This document shows, piece after piece, positions 43,324 to 52,730 of a stretch of 53,843 nucleotides of DNA. The notes below the pieces were generated by a model. That model worked only from the letters and a program-made list of their open reading frames with translations. It ran no database searches and was not told where the DNA came from. This DNA comes from Megasphaera sp. NM10 (GTDB lineage: Bacteria; Bacillota; Negativicutes; Veillonellales; Megasphaeraceae), in the NCBI RefSeq assembly GCF_000417505.1, contig NZ_APHY01000077.1:1-53843 (forward strand). Reading direction: 5' to 3'. Each line of letters begins with the position of its first letter. The first letter of the stretch is position 1. A program made the translations under genes and the position numbers.

Positions 43324-43923
43324 ATGACTCATACCCGAATCCGTTCCCTCTGTCTGGCTTTATGCCTGCTCATCCTTACCCTGAGCCTGACGGCCTGCTA
43401 TACGATTACCCTCAAAGAACGCCGCGTCGACGGCATGGGCTCGGCCATTTCCCTGAAACTGCCGGGAAATCTCCAGAAGCTCGACTTCCCCGTCCCCGTA
43501 GACCCGCTGACCCAGCGGTACTTCGAGGGCAGCCGCCTGTACGGTGAAATGGACGGCGGCCTGTACATCGCCATCTATACCAACAGCATCGACACGCAGC
43601 AGATGTACGACGACCTGCACATCAGCCAGGGCCAGGCCATCAGCCAGCGCCTCAACCAGACGGCCGAAGCCGCAGCCGGCGCCGTATTATCGAAAATCGA
43701 CGCCCAGAACGTCTCGGTCAGCCAGGACACGACGACGGTCAGCGGCCAGCACGCCGTCGTCCAGACCTTTACCTTCACGTATCAGGATAAATCCATGAAG
43801 GCCCGCCTCATCGGCTTTGCCGACGGCCCGGCGACGTGGATCGTCGTCGTAGCCTGCGACGGCAGCAAAGAAGATAAGGTAAAGCTCGCTGACGAAGTAC
43901 TCAACTCCATCCGAATCAATTAA
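43324..43923 (+). CDS. Lipoprotein of unknown function
   Basis: A 199-residue protein with a lipoprotein signal, lipobox LTAC at about residue 25. The mature part reads like a single alpha/beta domain ending in a helix (KVKLADEVLNSIRIN), similar in style to DUF4367/PsbP-like small lipoproteins; the family is not certain. Its 3' end overlaps that of the convergent Gx transporter by eight bases. Confidence 0.75.
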   Translation: MTHTRIRSLCLALCLLILTLSLTACYTITLKERRVDGMGSAISLKLPGNLQKLDFPVPVDPLTQRYFEGSRLYGEMDGGLYIAIYTNSIDTQQMYDDLHISQGQAISQRLNQTAEAAAGAVLSKIDAQNVSVSQDTTTVSGQHAVVQTFTFTYQDKSMKARLIGFADGPATWIVVVACDGSKEDKVKLADEVLNSIRIN

Positions 43924-44452
43924 TCGCCTGATTTTCCTCTTGCATGCGCCGGTAAATGGGCAGCCGCTTCAAGTGGCGCAAGGTGAAAATAGCCGTAATG
44001 CCGATGAGGATGCCCGTTCCCGTGCCGGCGACGGCCAGGATCGGCAGGTAGAGCATGATCTTGATATTCTCTACGACCAAAGAGGCCACGATGACCTGGC
44101 CCAGGTTGTGGAAAATACCGCCAGCCGTGCTGACACCGATGATAGAGAATTTCCCCGTCTTCTGCAGGACCATCATGGCGCCCAGGCTGAAAGCCGCCCC
44201 GGCAACGCTGTACAAGAAAGCGTTGATGCCGCCGCCAAAGGCCGTGGCCAGGATGATGCGCACGAGCAGGATGAGACAGACGTCGCGCTTACGCGGCAGG
44301 GCATAGAGGGCGATGACCGTAATCAGATTGGCCAGCCCCAGTTTCGCCCCTGGCGCGATGAAGGGCACGGGCAGCATCCCTTCGACGACGTATAAGACCA
44401 GGGACTGGGCGATGAACAGGCCCAGGATAATAATGTGAAATGTCTTTTTCAT
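43916..44452 (-). CDS. Gx transporter family membrane protein
   Basis: A 178-residue protein with five to six membrane segments, recognisable by FIAPGAKLGLANLITVIALY and RIILATAFGGGINAFLYS. This family was once annotated as heptaprenyl diphosphate synthase component I. It is usually paired with a NusG-II domain protein, as here (8-base gap), and in many anaerobes these accompany ApbE-dependent extracytosolic flavin electron transfer; no ApbE is in the window. Confidence 0.85.
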   Translation of the reverse strand: MKKTFHIIILGLFIAQSLVLYVVEGMLPVPFIAPGAKLGLANLITVIALYALPRKRDVCLILLVRIILATAFGGGINAFLYSVAGAAFSLGAMMVLQKTGKFSIIGVSTAGGIFHNLGQVIVASLVVENIKIMLYLPILAVAGTGTGILIGITAIFTLRHLKRLPIYRRMQEENQAIN

Positions 44453-44460
44453 AAGTACCT

Positions 44461-44859
44461 CTAATGGGCCGGAATGACATCGGGTTCGTCATCGCCGGCG
44501 GACTTCACTTCGACCAGCACCTTGTGCGGCAGGCAGACGACGGTCGCACCGGGCTTGCTGACAAAGCCTTCACTGATACAGATTTTATCGGGACAATCGG
44601 CTTCGGTAATGCCGACGCTCTCGTCCTGGATGACCACGAGGTTATAGCCCTCCTCGGTCTGGATAGGGATGACATCGGTCCCATGGTGGCCCGACAAGGG
44701 AACTTCTTTATAGACCTTGCCGTCGACCTGGATGACCGCATACGTCCGGCTCACAGACGCATCGTTACCGGTCAGGTAAAAGATGCCTTCCGGGATGAAA
44801 GATAAGACGAGCAGCGTAATGATGAGGACGATGTCCCCTTTTTTGATGATATGTTTCAT
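44461..44859 (-). CDS. NusG domain II-containing membrane-anchored protein
   Basis: A 132-residue protein with one N-terminal membrane anchor (GDIVLIITLLVLSFIPEGI) and an outside NusG-II domain, with the cysteine pair in ADCPDKICISEGF and CLPHKVLVEV. Role unknown; found with Gx transporters and flavin-transfer systems. ATG at 44859 is preferred, as upstream codons cover the divergent gene's Shine-Dalgarno; its own ribosome site is weak (GGAAAT). Confidence 0.82.
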   Translation of the reverse strand: MKHIIKKGDIVLIITLLVLSFIPEGIFYLTGNDASVSRTYAVIQVDGKVYKEVPLSGHHGTDVIPIQTEEGYNLVVIQDESVGITEADCPDKICISEGFVSKPGATVVCLPHKVLVEVKSAGDDEPDVIPAH

Positions 44860-44892
44860 AGGATTTCCATATTGACGAACAGGAGAATGAAC

Positions 44893-45543
44893 ATGAAGAA
44901 CAAACACTTGGCCATCCTGCTCCTGCTGGCCCTGGCTGCCGGGAGCGGCGGATGCAGTACACAGCTATCCCAGCCCCAGCCGGCTCAGACGGCACAGGAC
45001 GTACAGGCTCCATCGGCACCGGCCATCCAGGCCGATTCGCAGGCTTACAGCGACGAAGGCCTGAAAAAATACCAGGCCGGCGATTATGCCGGAGCCCTGA
45101 ACGATTTCGACAAGGCCCTTTCCCTCGACGCCAACAACTATCAGGCCTTGAGCAATAAGGGCGTCACCCTGGCCATGCGCGGCAACAGCACAGGCAGCAA
45201 AAACGACGTCTCCCAGGGCATCGAGCTCATCGAAAAAGCGCTGAAAATAGCCCCGAAAGACGTCGCTTCTTTCTACAACCTGGCCTTAGCCTATAAGATT
45301 GACGGCCAATACGACAAGGCCCTGACGTATTTCAAGAACGTCATCGCCGCCGACCCGGGCAATACCTGGAGTTACTACGGCATCGCCACCATCTACGGCG
45401 ACCTGGGCAAAGCCGACCAGGCCCTGCCCTATCTGAAGCAGGCCATCGACCTGGGCGGCGAAGACGTCCGCCAGGCAGCCCGGACGCAGAGCCATTTCGA
45501 TAAGATACGGAACAACAAACAGTTCCAGCAAATCGTCGGCTGA
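44893..45543 (+). CDS. TPR-repeat lipoprotein
   Basis: A 216-residue lipoprotein (lipobox GSGGC near residue 21) with a Gln/Ala/Pro-rich linker, then three to four TPR units: YSDEGLKKYQAGDYAGALND, NYQALSNKGVTLA, ASFYNLALAYKIDGQYDKAL and TWSYYGIATIYGDLGKADQA. Probably a protein-binding scaffold in the periplasm. Start at the ATG of MKNKHL, eight bases after AGGAG. Ends at the base before the convergent gmhA stop. Confidence 0.85.
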   Translation: MKNKHLAILLLLALAAGSGGCSTQLSQPQPAQTAQDVQAPSAPAIQADSQAYSDEGLKKYQAGDYAGALNDFDKALSLDANNYQALSNKGVTLAMRGNSTGSKNDVSQGIELIEKALKIAPKDVASFYNLALAYKIDGQYDKALTYFKNVIAADPGNTWSYYGIATIYGDLGKADQALPYLKQAIDLGGEDVRQAARTQSHFDKIRNNKQFQQIVG

Positions 45544-46101
45544 TTACATGTCTTCCTCAGCGATTTCGCAGAGGATGTGGCCAATCATGATATGCATTTC
45601 CTGGGCCCGTGCCGTCACTTTGGCCGGTACGGCCAGGCAGATATCGCAGGCCTCCTTCATCTTGCCGCCGCCATAAGCGGTCAGGCCGATGACAGTGAGG
45701 CCTTTTTCACGGGCTGCATCGATGGCTTCCAGGACGTTCTGGCTGTTGCCGGACGTAGAAATGCCGACCAGGACGTCGCCTTTTTCGCCTAAGGCCCGGA
45801 CCTGGCGGGCAAAGACCGTATCGAAGCCATAATCATTGCCGATGGCCGTCAGGATCGACGTGTCGACGGTCAGGGCGATGGCCGGGAACGGGCGCCGTTC
45901 CTTTTGGAAGCGGCCGACGATTTCCGCGGCTAAATGCTGGGAATCGGCAGCACTGCCGCCGTTGCCGCAAAAAAGTATCTTGTGACCAGAAGCCAGGGCC
46001 TCTTTGAACAGAGCCCCGGCTTTTTCAATATCCGGGATCAACTCCATCGTCGCCTCGAGGACGGCGGCGTGGTCTTTCATTCGTTGTGTGACCAGACTCA
46101 T
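45544..46101 (-). CDS. gmhA: Phosphoheptose isomerase
   Basis: A 185-residue SIS-domain enzyme: [39 protein letters not shown] and the late [14 protein letters not shown] match GmhA. It converts sedoheptulose 7-phosphate to heptose 7-phosphate for the LPS inner core (cytosolic), supporting an outer-membrane organism. The start overlaps the carbonic anhydrase stop as ATGA. Other heptose genes are not in the window. Confidence 0.92.
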   Translation of the reverse strand: MSLVTQRMKDHAAVLEATMELIPDIEKAGALFKEALASGHKILFCGNGGSAADSQHLAAEIVGRFQKERRPFPAIALTVDTSILTAIGNDYGFDTVFARQVRALGEKGDVLVGISTSGNSQNVLEAIDAAREKGLTVIGLTAYGGGKMKEACDICLAVPAKVTARAQEMHIMIGHILCEIAEEDM

Positions 46102-46676
46102 AATACCTCCTGTTCCTGGCCTTCTCCATCGTCGACGACGCGGATTTCACCGGTGTGCGGATGGATGACCATACCATAAATCGTAAGGGATGAAGGCAAG
46201 TAGGGATTGGCCCGCAGGCGGCGGACCGTATCGCAGACAGACGCGTCGATATCGGTAATGGGGTCGGCCCACTGTTCCAATTTGGGGCGGACGGCGGCGA
46301 TGGCCTTTTCATCGATGCCTTCTTCGGCCATATGGCGGCACAGGCTGTCTGCCGTCGTCTTGAGCATGCCGCAGTCGTCATGGCCCATGACGATGATGTC
46401 GTGGACGTGCAGTTCGTAGACGGCAACCATGAGGCTGCCGATGACGCTGTCAAAGTCTTCAAAAGCCGTATTGCCGGCGACTTTGATGAGTTTGGCTTCG
46501 CCCCGGGCGATGCCCATGGCCGGTTCGAGGAAATTCAAGAGGCGCGTGTCCATACAGGTCAGGACGGCCAGGTTGCGGCTCGGATACTTGCTGACTTCAT
46601 CGAAGCCGCCCTGGGACAGGGACTGTTTGACAAAAGACTTATTGGCTTTCAGTATCTGCCGTGTCAATTCACTCAT
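46098..46676 (-). CDS. Beta-class carbonic anhydrase
   Basis: A 192-residue beta-carbonic anhydrase: zinc ligands Cys in TCMDTRLL, and His and Cys in MGHDDCGM, with the Asp-Arg dyad. It interconverts CO2 and bicarbonate. Belongs to the short bacterial type. Co-directional with gmhA (4-base overlap) and the oxidoreductase upstream (10-base gap). Confidence 0.92.
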   Translation of the reverse strand: MSELTRQILKANKSFVKQSLSQGGFDEVSKYPSRNLAVLTCMDTRLLNFLEPAMGIARGEAKLIKVAGNTAFEDFDSVIGSLMVAVYELHVHDIIVMGHDDCGMLKTTADSLCRHMAEEGIDEKAIAAVRPKLEQWADPITDIDASVCDTVRRLRANPYLPSSLTIYGMVIHPHTGEIRVVDDGEGQEQEVL

Positions 46677-46686
46677 AGCGGCCTCC

Positions 46687-48045
46687 TCATGCTTTCACAG
46701 CGGCCATGACTTTTTTGGCCTTCAAGTACTGGTCGATACCTTCGGCAGTCTTACGCCCTTCGCGCATGGCCAGGACGACGGTCTGCGGCTTGTGGACGAT
46801 ATCGCCGGCAGCAAAGACGCCTTCTTTGCTGGTCAGGCCGTAAGGCATATCCTTGACGGCGATGTAGCCATCGTCATTGGCATCGACGCCGAGAGCTTTG
46901 ACGACGGACAATTCCGGCTTGTTGCCGATGGCGGCGATGATTTTATTGGCCGGGACGACGCCGAATTCTCCCGTCGGTACCATGGTGGCATCTTCGAGGA
47001 TCTGCTGTTTTTCGTATTTCAGGCCTTCTACATGGTCCGTCCCGACGACGGCTTTCGGTGCCGAATAGAACTGGAACTGGACGCCATCGGCCTTGGCTTC
47101 TTCGTATTCCGACGGCAGGCACTTCATGTTCTTTTCAGCCCGGCGGTAGACGATTTTGACGTCCGCACCGAGGCGCAGCGACGTGCGGGCCGCATCGATG
47201 GCGACGTTGCCGGCGCCGACGACGATGACCTGGTCGCCTTTCTGTACGGGCAGGTCTGCTAGTTCGACTTCACCGGTCTGGACGCGCTGGACGTCGCGCA
47301 GGAACTGTTCCGCATCGACGACGCCGTCGATCGTGTCGTTGTCGACGCCGAGATTCCAGGCATTCATCGTACCGATGGCGATGAAGACGGCATCGAAATC
47401 ACGCTGCAGTTCGTCCAGGGATTTGTCGACGCCGATTTTGACGTTATATTCGATGGTGACGCCCATAGCTGTCAGGGCCTGGGCTTCGCGCTGCAGTAAT
47501 TCCTTATGGAGCCGGAAAGTCGGGATACCATAGGTCATGGTACCGCCGGGCTGGGAAGCGGCTTCAAAGATGGTTACATCATAATCGCGGCCAGCCAGTT
47601 CTCTCGCAGCTGCCATGCCGGCCGGGCCGCAGCCGATGATGGCCACGCGGCCTTCTGTTTTACGGCTGACCGGCTGCGGCAGGAAGCCGCCATCCAGGGC
47701 CATGTCCGCTACGAAGCGTTCGAGTTTGCCGATTTCGACGTGTTTGCCTTTTTTGCCGAGGATGCAGTGGCCTTCGCACTGCTTTTCTCTCGGACAGATG
47801 CGGCCGCAGATAGCCGGCAAATCACTGCGGTGATAGATATGTTCAGCAGCGGCGCCGAAATCGCCCAAGGTCATGGCATGTATGAACTGGGGGATTTCAT
47901 TTTCAATGGGGCAGCCTTTGCGGCACTGCGGTACTTTGCAATTCAGGCAGCGTTTGGCTTCGGCAACGGCTTCAGCCAGCGTATAATCAGCATCATGCAT
48001 GACTTCTTCATGGAAAGAAGCCAGCCGGTTCTTGGTATCGGACAT
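46687..48045 (-). CDS. gltA: NADPH-dependent glutamate synthase small subunit-type oxidoreductase
   Basis: A 452-residue GltD/NfnB-type protein: N-terminal FeS cysteine clusters (CLNCKVPQCRKGCP, then CGRICPREKQCEGHC), an FAD fold (IIGCGPAGMAAARELA) and an NADPH fold (VVGAGNVAIDAART). Alone it could be the homotetrameric glutamate synthase-like protein common in anaerobes, or partner a NfnA-like subunit elsewhere. Start at the ATG of MSDTKNRLASFHEE; a longer frame runs through the tRNA-Arg region. Confidence 0.87.
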   Translation of the reverse strand: MSDTKNRLASFHEEVMHDADYTLAEAVAEAKRCLNCKVPQCRKGCPIENEIPQFIHAMTLGDFGAAAEHIYHRSDLPAICGRICPREKQCEGHCILGKKGKHVEIGKLERFVADMALDGGFLPQPVSRKTEGRVAIIGCGPAGMAAARELAGRDYDVTIFEAASQPGGTMTYGIPTFRLHKELLQREAQALTAMGVTIEYNVKIGVDKSLDELQRDFDAVFIAIGTMNAWNLGVDNDTIDGVVDAEQFLRDVQRVQTGEVELADLPVQKGDQVIVVGAGNVAIDAARTSLRLGADVKIVYRRAEKNMKCLPSEYEEAKADGVQFQFYSAPKAVVGTDHVEGLKYEKQQILEDATMVPTGEFGVVPANKIIAAIGNKPELSVVKALGVDANDDGYIAVKDMPYGLTSKEGVFAAGDIVHKPQTVVLAMREGRKTAEGIDQYLKAKKVMAAVKA

Positions 48046-48102
48046 GAGAGAACCCACCTTTCCGGATTGTAAAATGATTAGATTGTATTCAAGATAAAAA
48101 AA

Positions 48103-48179
48103 TGGTGCGCCCAAGATGACTCGAACATCCGACACGCAGTTTAGGAAACTGCTGCTCTATCCAGCTGAGCTATGGGCGC
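48103..48179 (-). tRNA. tRNA-Arg (CCU)
   Basis: 77 bases with encoded CCA. Acceptor GCGCCCA/TGGGCGC, anticodon stem GCAGT/ACTGC with loop TTCCTAA, T loop TTCGAGT, discriminator A. On the strand of the oxidoreductase gene, 57 bases upstream of its start. Confidence 0.95.
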
Positions 48180-48267
48180 ACAGGGCACACAGGTCTGCTG
48201 CGTGCAGATTAATCATACCATGAAACGGCAAAAAAATAAAGGTGCTGGCTCATGAAAAAAAGGCCTA

Positions 48268-48296
48268 TTGCAAGTCTTTCAAACACTCTCTATAAT
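48268..48296 (+). promoter_or_regulatory. Promoter of the murQ operon
   Basis: TTGCAA (48268-48273), 17-base spacer, perfect TATAAT (48291-48296), about 65 bases before murQ. Between 48180 and 48360 nothing else but a TTG-N11-CAA-like dyad in the leader is seen. Confidence 0.75.
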
Positions 48297-48360
48297 TAGA
48301 GATGTGTATATTGTTCCCAAGCGGCAATAGCCACGACTGCATGAAAGAAAGGAATCAAGC

Positions 48361-49275
48361 ATGATCAATTTAGAAACCCTGGCTACGGAACAGCAGAACA
48401 GCCATAGCCAGCATATCGACAGCGTATCGACCGAAGATATGCTGCGCATCATAAATGAAGAAGACCATAAAGTCGCCGATGCCGTCGGCGCCATCATCCC
48501 GGCCATCGCCCAAGCCGTCGACACCATTGCCGATAAACTGCGCCGCGGCGGCCGTCTGTTCTACATGGGCTCGGGCACGTCCGGCCGCCTGGGCATCCTC
48601 GACGCCGTCGAATGTCCGCCGACGTACAGCACCGACCCGGAACGCATCCAGGGCCTCATCGCCGGCGGTTATGAAGCCATCTTCCGGGCCAAAGAAGGGG
48701 CTGAAGACTCGCCGGAACTGGGCCGGCAGGATTTGATAGACAAAAACCTGACGGCTGACGACGTCGTCGTCGGCCTCAGCGCCTCGGGCCGGACGCCTTA
48801 TGTCGTCGGCGGCCTGACCTATGCGGCCTCGGTCGGAGCCGCTACCATCGCCATCGACTGTTCGCCTCATTCGGCCATCGGCCGTTGTGCCAACATCGAC
48901 CTCTGCGCCGTCGTCGGCCCGGAAGTCGTCACGGGCTCGACGCGCATGAAAGCCGGCACGGCCCAGAAGATGATCGCCAACATGTTGTCTACAGGCGCCA
49001 TGATCCGCCTGGGCAAAGTCTATGGCAACCTCATGGTCGACGTCAAGTCGTCCAATCAGAAATTGGAAGAACGGGCGCGACGCATCGTCATGACGGCGAC
49101 GGGCTGCAGCCGCCAGAAGGCCATCGAAGCCCTCAGGGAAAGTCAGGGCCGGGCCAAGACGGCCATCGTCATGGTCCTCCTGCACATCCCGGCCAGCGAA
49201 GCCGAAGACCGCCTGACAGCGGCCCAGGGCTATGTCGCCGCCGTCCTCAAGGAGGCTGCCCATGGATTACGATAA
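48361..49275 (+). CDS. murQ: N-acetylmuramic acid 6-phosphate etherase
   Basis: A 304-residue SIS-domain lyase that splits D-lactate from MurNAc-6-phosphate to give GlcNAc-6-phosphate. Signature blocks: MGSGTSGRLGILDAVECPPT, GPEVVTGSTRMKAGTAQKM and LMVDVKSSNQKL. First gene of a murQ-murP-mupG operon; it overlaps murP by 14 bases. The D-lactate released could feed the organism's own lactate metabolism. Confidence 0.97.
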   Translation: MINLETLATEQQNSHSQHIDSVSTEDMLRIINEEDHKVADAVGAIIPAIAQAVDTIADKLRRGGRLFYMGSGTSGRLGILDAVECPPTYSTDPERIQGLIAGGYEAIFRAKEGAEDSPELGRQDLIDKNLTADDVVVGLSASGRTPYVVGGLTYAASVGAATIAIDCSPHSAIGRCANIDLCAVVGPEVVTGSTRMKAGTAQKMIANMLSTGAMIRLGKVYGNLMVDVKSSNQKLEERARRIVMTATGCSRQKAIEALRESQGRAKTAIVMVLLHIPASEAEDRLTAAQGYVAAVLKEAAHGLR

Positions 49276-50644
49276 ACTGGCACGGGCCATCTACGATATC
49301 ACCGGTCCGGCAGGCAATATCGAAAAGGCTTACAACTGCATGACCCGCCTGCGCCTGACCGTAAAGGATGAACACTTTAGCAAAGACGACCTGGCCAAAC
49401 TGCCCGGCGTCATGGGCATCAACAAATCCGGTGACGAATGGCAGATCATCGTCGGCCCGGGCAAGGCGACCAAACTATACCAGGCCTTTGCCCCCTTAGT
49501 CGAAGCAGGCCGTAAAGAACAGCCGGCGGCCGCTGCGCCAGATGCCGGCGACGATAAGCAGGGGCCCTTCGACGGCCAGGCCCTTCACGAAGAAATACGC
49601 CGCAAGAACGCGACGCCGGCCAAACTGGCCCTGAAGAAAATCGCCCATATCTTCGTGCCCATCATCCCGGCCTTCATCGCCTGCGGCCTGATCACGGGCC
49701 TGCTCAACGTGGCCTTCAAGATGGACCCGTCCCTGGCGGCCCAGCCGCTGATGCAGGTCCTGGCCATCGCCGGCAACGCCGCCTTTTATGGCCTGAACAT
49801 CTTCGTCGGCATCAATGCGGCTAAGGAATTCGGCGGCTCGCCCATGCTGGGCGGCGTCATGGCAGCCATCCTCAGCCATCCGAACCTGGCTCAGATCAAT
49901 CTCTTCGGCGAATCCCTGGTCCCTGGCCGGGGCGGCATCATCGCCGTCCTCCTGGTCGTCTTCTTTTCATCGTGGCTGGAAAAGAAGCTCCACCGCCTCG
50001 TCCCGGATATGTTCGACCTCTTCGTCACGCCCTTCCTGGTCGTCGTCATTTCGACCTTCGTGGCCCTCTTCCTCTGCCAGCCCCTGGGCGGCTATTTGTC
50101 AGAAGCCATCGGCTATGCGGCGACGGAATCCATCGGGACCGGCGGCGCCGTGACGGGCTTCATCCTGGGCGGGACCTTCCTGCCCATGGTCATGGTCGGC
50201 ATCCATCAGGGCCTGACGCCGATCCACGCGGAACTCCTGTCGCGCTACGGCGTGACCATTCTCCTGCCCATCCTGGCCATGGCCGGCGGCGGCCAGGTCG
50301 GCGCGGCTATCGCCGTCTATGCCAAGACGAAGAACAAGGCCCTGCGCAAGACCATCGCCTCGGCCCTGCCCGTCGGCCTCATGGGCGTCGGCGAACCGCT
50401 CATCTACGGCGTCACCCTGCCCCTGGGCAAGCCCTTTATCGGGGCCTGCATCGGCGGAGCCTTTGGCGGCGCCGTCCAGGCCGCCTACATGGTCGGCGCC
50501 GCGACGATCGGCATTTCCGGCCTGCCTCTGGCAGCCAGTACGGACAACATCCCCATGTATTTATTAGGACTCGTCACAGCCTACGTGGCCGGCTTCATTG
50601 CAACCTGGCTCTTGGGTTTCGACGACCCGAAGGAGGGTGAATAA
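49262..50644 (+). CDS. murP: PTS MurNAc-type transporter, EIIBC
   Basis: A 460-residue PTS permease: EIIB domain (residues 1-90) with phospho-accepting Cys in AYNCMTRLRL, linker with Ala/Pro/Asp, and EIIC (about 120-450) with the substrate loop MGVGEPLIYGVTLP. By context it imports N-acetylmuramic acid or a MurNAc-containing disaccharide as the 6-phosphate. No EIIA domain is attached, so a separate glucose-type EIIA is needed. Confidence 0.92.
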   Translation: MDYDKLARAIYDITGPAGNIEKAYNCMTRLRLTVKDEHFSKDDLAKLPGVMGINKSGDEWQIIVGPGKATKLYQAFAPLVEAGRKEQPAAAAPDAGDDKQGPFDGQALHEEIRRKNATPAKLALKKIAHIFVPIIPAFIACGLITGLLNVAFKMDPSLAAQPLMQVLAIAGNAAFYGLNIFVGINAAKEFGGSPMLGGVMAAILSHPNLAQINLFGESLVPGRGGIIAVLLVVFFSSWLEKKLHRLVPDMFDLFVTPFLVVVISTFVALFLCQPLGGYLSEAIGYAATESIGTGGAVTGFILGGTFLPMVMVGIHQGLTPIHAELLSRYGVTILLPILAMAGGGQVGAAIAVYAKTKNKALRKTIASALPVGLMGVGEPLIYGVTLPLGKPFIGACIGGAFGGAVQAAYMVGAATIGISGLPLAASTDNIPMYLLGLVTAYVAGFIATWLLGFDDPKEGE

Positions 50645-51727
50645 ATGGAAACGGGTATTTCCGTCTATCCCGGCCTGGGAGGGACGATCCAAGAAAAAAC
50701 GGCCCGCATCGAACGGGCCGCTGCCCTGGGGATGACGCGGCTCTTTACGTCATTCCACATCCCTGAAACGGACCCGGCAGCCTTCCGCAAGGAACTGCAG
50801 GCCGTCCTGGACACGGCCCGGCAATGTCAGCTCGACATCGTCGCCGACGTATCGCCGGCCTCGGCAGCCTGCCTGGGCATGGACCGTTTCGATCCGGAAG
50901 TTATCGCCAAGCTGGGCATTACAACTGTCCGCTTTGACGACGGTTTCGATGCAGCCAAGCTGGCCATGTACAGCCACATCGTCCGCGTCCAGGTCAACGC
51001 GTCGACGCTGACCCGGAAAGACCTGGAAGACCTCCGGAAGAATGGCGCCCAGCTGGACCACATCGACAGCCTGCACAACTTCTATCCCCGTCCCCACACG
51101 GGCCTGGCCCTCGACTATTTCAAGACCCAGACCGACAGGCTCCACGCCTGTGGCCTGTCCGTCGGCGCCTTCGTCGCCAGCCAGGCCGGCCAACGGGCAC
51201 CGCTGTATGAAGGCCTGCCGACGCTGGAATTCCACCGCCATCAGGACGTCAGCCTGGCAGCCCGCCACTTGGCCGCCCTGGGCGTCCAGTCCGTCTTCAT
51301 CGGCGACGACAAGCCGGCCGATAAAGAACTGCGCGACCTGGCCCGGGCCGGCCGGGAAGAAACGGACGTCGTCGTCATCAAGGCCAAACTCCTCAGCTGG
51401 GAACCGCACATCCAGGACCTGTTGTCCTATACCTTCACGGCCCGGCCCGACCCGTCGCGGGATGTCATCCGCGCCAATGGCAGCCGGGCCCATCTGGACG
51501 GCCGCATCATCGAACCGGACAGCGACATCTTCCGCAGTCTCCACCGCGGCGACATCACCCTGGACAACGCCGATTTCCTGCGTTATATGGGCGAAGTCCA
51601 GATCGTCAAATGTGAACTGCCGCCGGAAGAGCGGACCAACATCGTCGCCAAAGTCGTGCCGAACGAAGAATTTCTCCTCGACTATATCACGCCGGGCCGG
51701 AAATTCCGCTTTGAATTCATCCGTTAG
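50645..51727 (+). CDS. mupG: MupG-type 6-phospho-N-acetylmuramidase (DUF871)
   Basis: A 360-residue protein with a TIM-barrel (to about 235) and a cyclophilin-like C-terminal domain, matching the DUF871/MupG family (GISVYPGLGG, ALGMTRLFTSFHIPE, DSLHNFYPRPHTGLA). MupG splits MurNAc-6P-GlcNAc inside the cell, giving MurNAc-6P to MurQ. ATG follows the murP stop with no gap. The presence of MupG suggests that murP imports the disaccharide. Confidence 0.9.
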   Translation: METGISVYPGLGGTIQEKTARIERAAALGMTRLFTSFHIPETDPAAFRKELQAVLDTARQCQLDIVADVSPASAACLGMDRFDPEVIAKLGITTVRFDDGFDAAKLAMYSHIVRVQVNASTLTRKDLEDLRKNGAQLDHIDSLHNFYPRPHTGLALDYFKTQTDRLHACGLSVGAFVASQAGQRAPLYEGLPTLEFHRHQDVSLAARHLAALGVQSVFIGDDKPADKELRDLARAGREETDVVVIKAKLLSWEPHIQDLLSYTFTARPDPSRDVIRANGSRAHLDGRIIEPDSDIFRSLHRGDITLDNADFLRYMGEVQIVKCELPPEERTNIVAKVVPNEEFLLDYITPGRKFRFEFIR

Positions 51728-52591
51728 CGGATCCGGACCTGGCCAGGAGGATGACCGCCCCCAGGATACAGGCCATGCCGGCCGCCCCGGTCAGGGTCAG
51801 GGCTTCATGGAAAATAGCAATGCCGACGACGGTCGACGTCAACGGTTCCACTGAAGCCAGGATAGATGCCCGGCCCGCTTCCATATGCTTCAGGCCCATC
51901 GTATAGAGGCCAAAGGGCAGAGCCGTCGACATCAGGCCGAGAAGGGCGAAGAGGAGGCCCGTATAGGGCACGGCGGCGGCCAGGGAAAGGATCATGCCGA
52001 AATGGCAGAAAGGCAGGAGCCCTGAAGACGCGATGATGAAGGTCCAGGCCGTGACCGTCAGGGGTTCATATTTCGCCAGGGCATAGCGGCCAAAAATGGA
52101 ATAGAGGCGTAGCCGAAGCCGCTGCCCAGACCGGCCAGGATACCGGCAGCCTCGACATGACCCATGCCTAAGCCGCTGACCAGGACGCAGCCGACAAAGG
52201 CCAGGACCAGGCAGAACCCCTTGCGCCGCGTAAAGCGTTCATGGAAAAGGAAGATAGAAAAGACCATGACGATACTCGGCGCCGTATAGAGCAGGATAGC
52301 CGCGACGGACAAGGTCGTCAATTCGATGGCTGTGAAGTAGCAGATATTGAAAAAGACGATGCTCCCCAGGCCGGTCCCCAGGAACATCCAGATATCCCGC
52401 GGCGCAATGGCCAAACTGCGGGGCTGGCGGAATAGGGCGACGACAGCCATGGCGATGGCCGTGACCAGGGCCCGGCCAAAGGTAATCTGTAAGGGCGACA
52501 GGCCATAGGCCGACAGCTGGCGGGTAAACAGGCCGATGATGCCCCAGCAGATACCGGCTGCGACGACGCAGAAAGGCGCCATATGTTCCAT
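51717..52591 (-). pseudogene. EamA/DMT-family transporter, frame broken by one base
   Basis: Two frames give a ~291-residue transporter with ten membrane segments and two EamA halves. After LAGLGSGFGYA the frame must change to continue LYSIFGRYALAKYEPLTV. The minus strand reads CTACGCCTCTATT where CTACGCCCTCTATT would do so; the missing base is near 52106. Start ATG at 52591 or GTG at 52597, after AGAAGGTGA. Probable metabolite exporter. It overlaps the mupG end by 11 bases. A short hairpin-and-U leader precedes it. Confidence 0.83.
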
Positions 52592-52612
52592 TTTCACGCG
52601 TATCACCTTCTT

Positions 52613-52658
52613 AAAAAAAATAGGCCTGGTGAAGGATAAACGCCTTCGTTCCAGCCTT
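52613..52658 (-). terminator. 5'-end attenuator hairpin of the DMT gene
   Basis: On the minus strand AGGCTGG pairs with CCAGGCCT (bulged) and inner GAAGG/CCTTC, followed by eight U residues, then the Shine-Dalgarno. The predicted transcript start (about 52658) falls at the hairpin foot, so the terminator forms at the very 5' end. Confidence 0.55.
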
Positions 52659-52664
52659 GGTTTT

Positions 52665-52675
52665 ATTATAGCACA
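52665..52675 (-). promoter_or_regulatory. Extended -10 promoter of the DMT gene
   Basis: TGTGCTATAATAAAAC on the minus strand, TGC before TATAAT (52665-52670); identical word at the arsR promoter. No clear -35. Confidence 0.5.
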
Positions 52676-52730
52676 GTTATTATGGATGATGATATAATAA
52701 AAAAGTAATGTAAACAGAGGTAATCAAATT

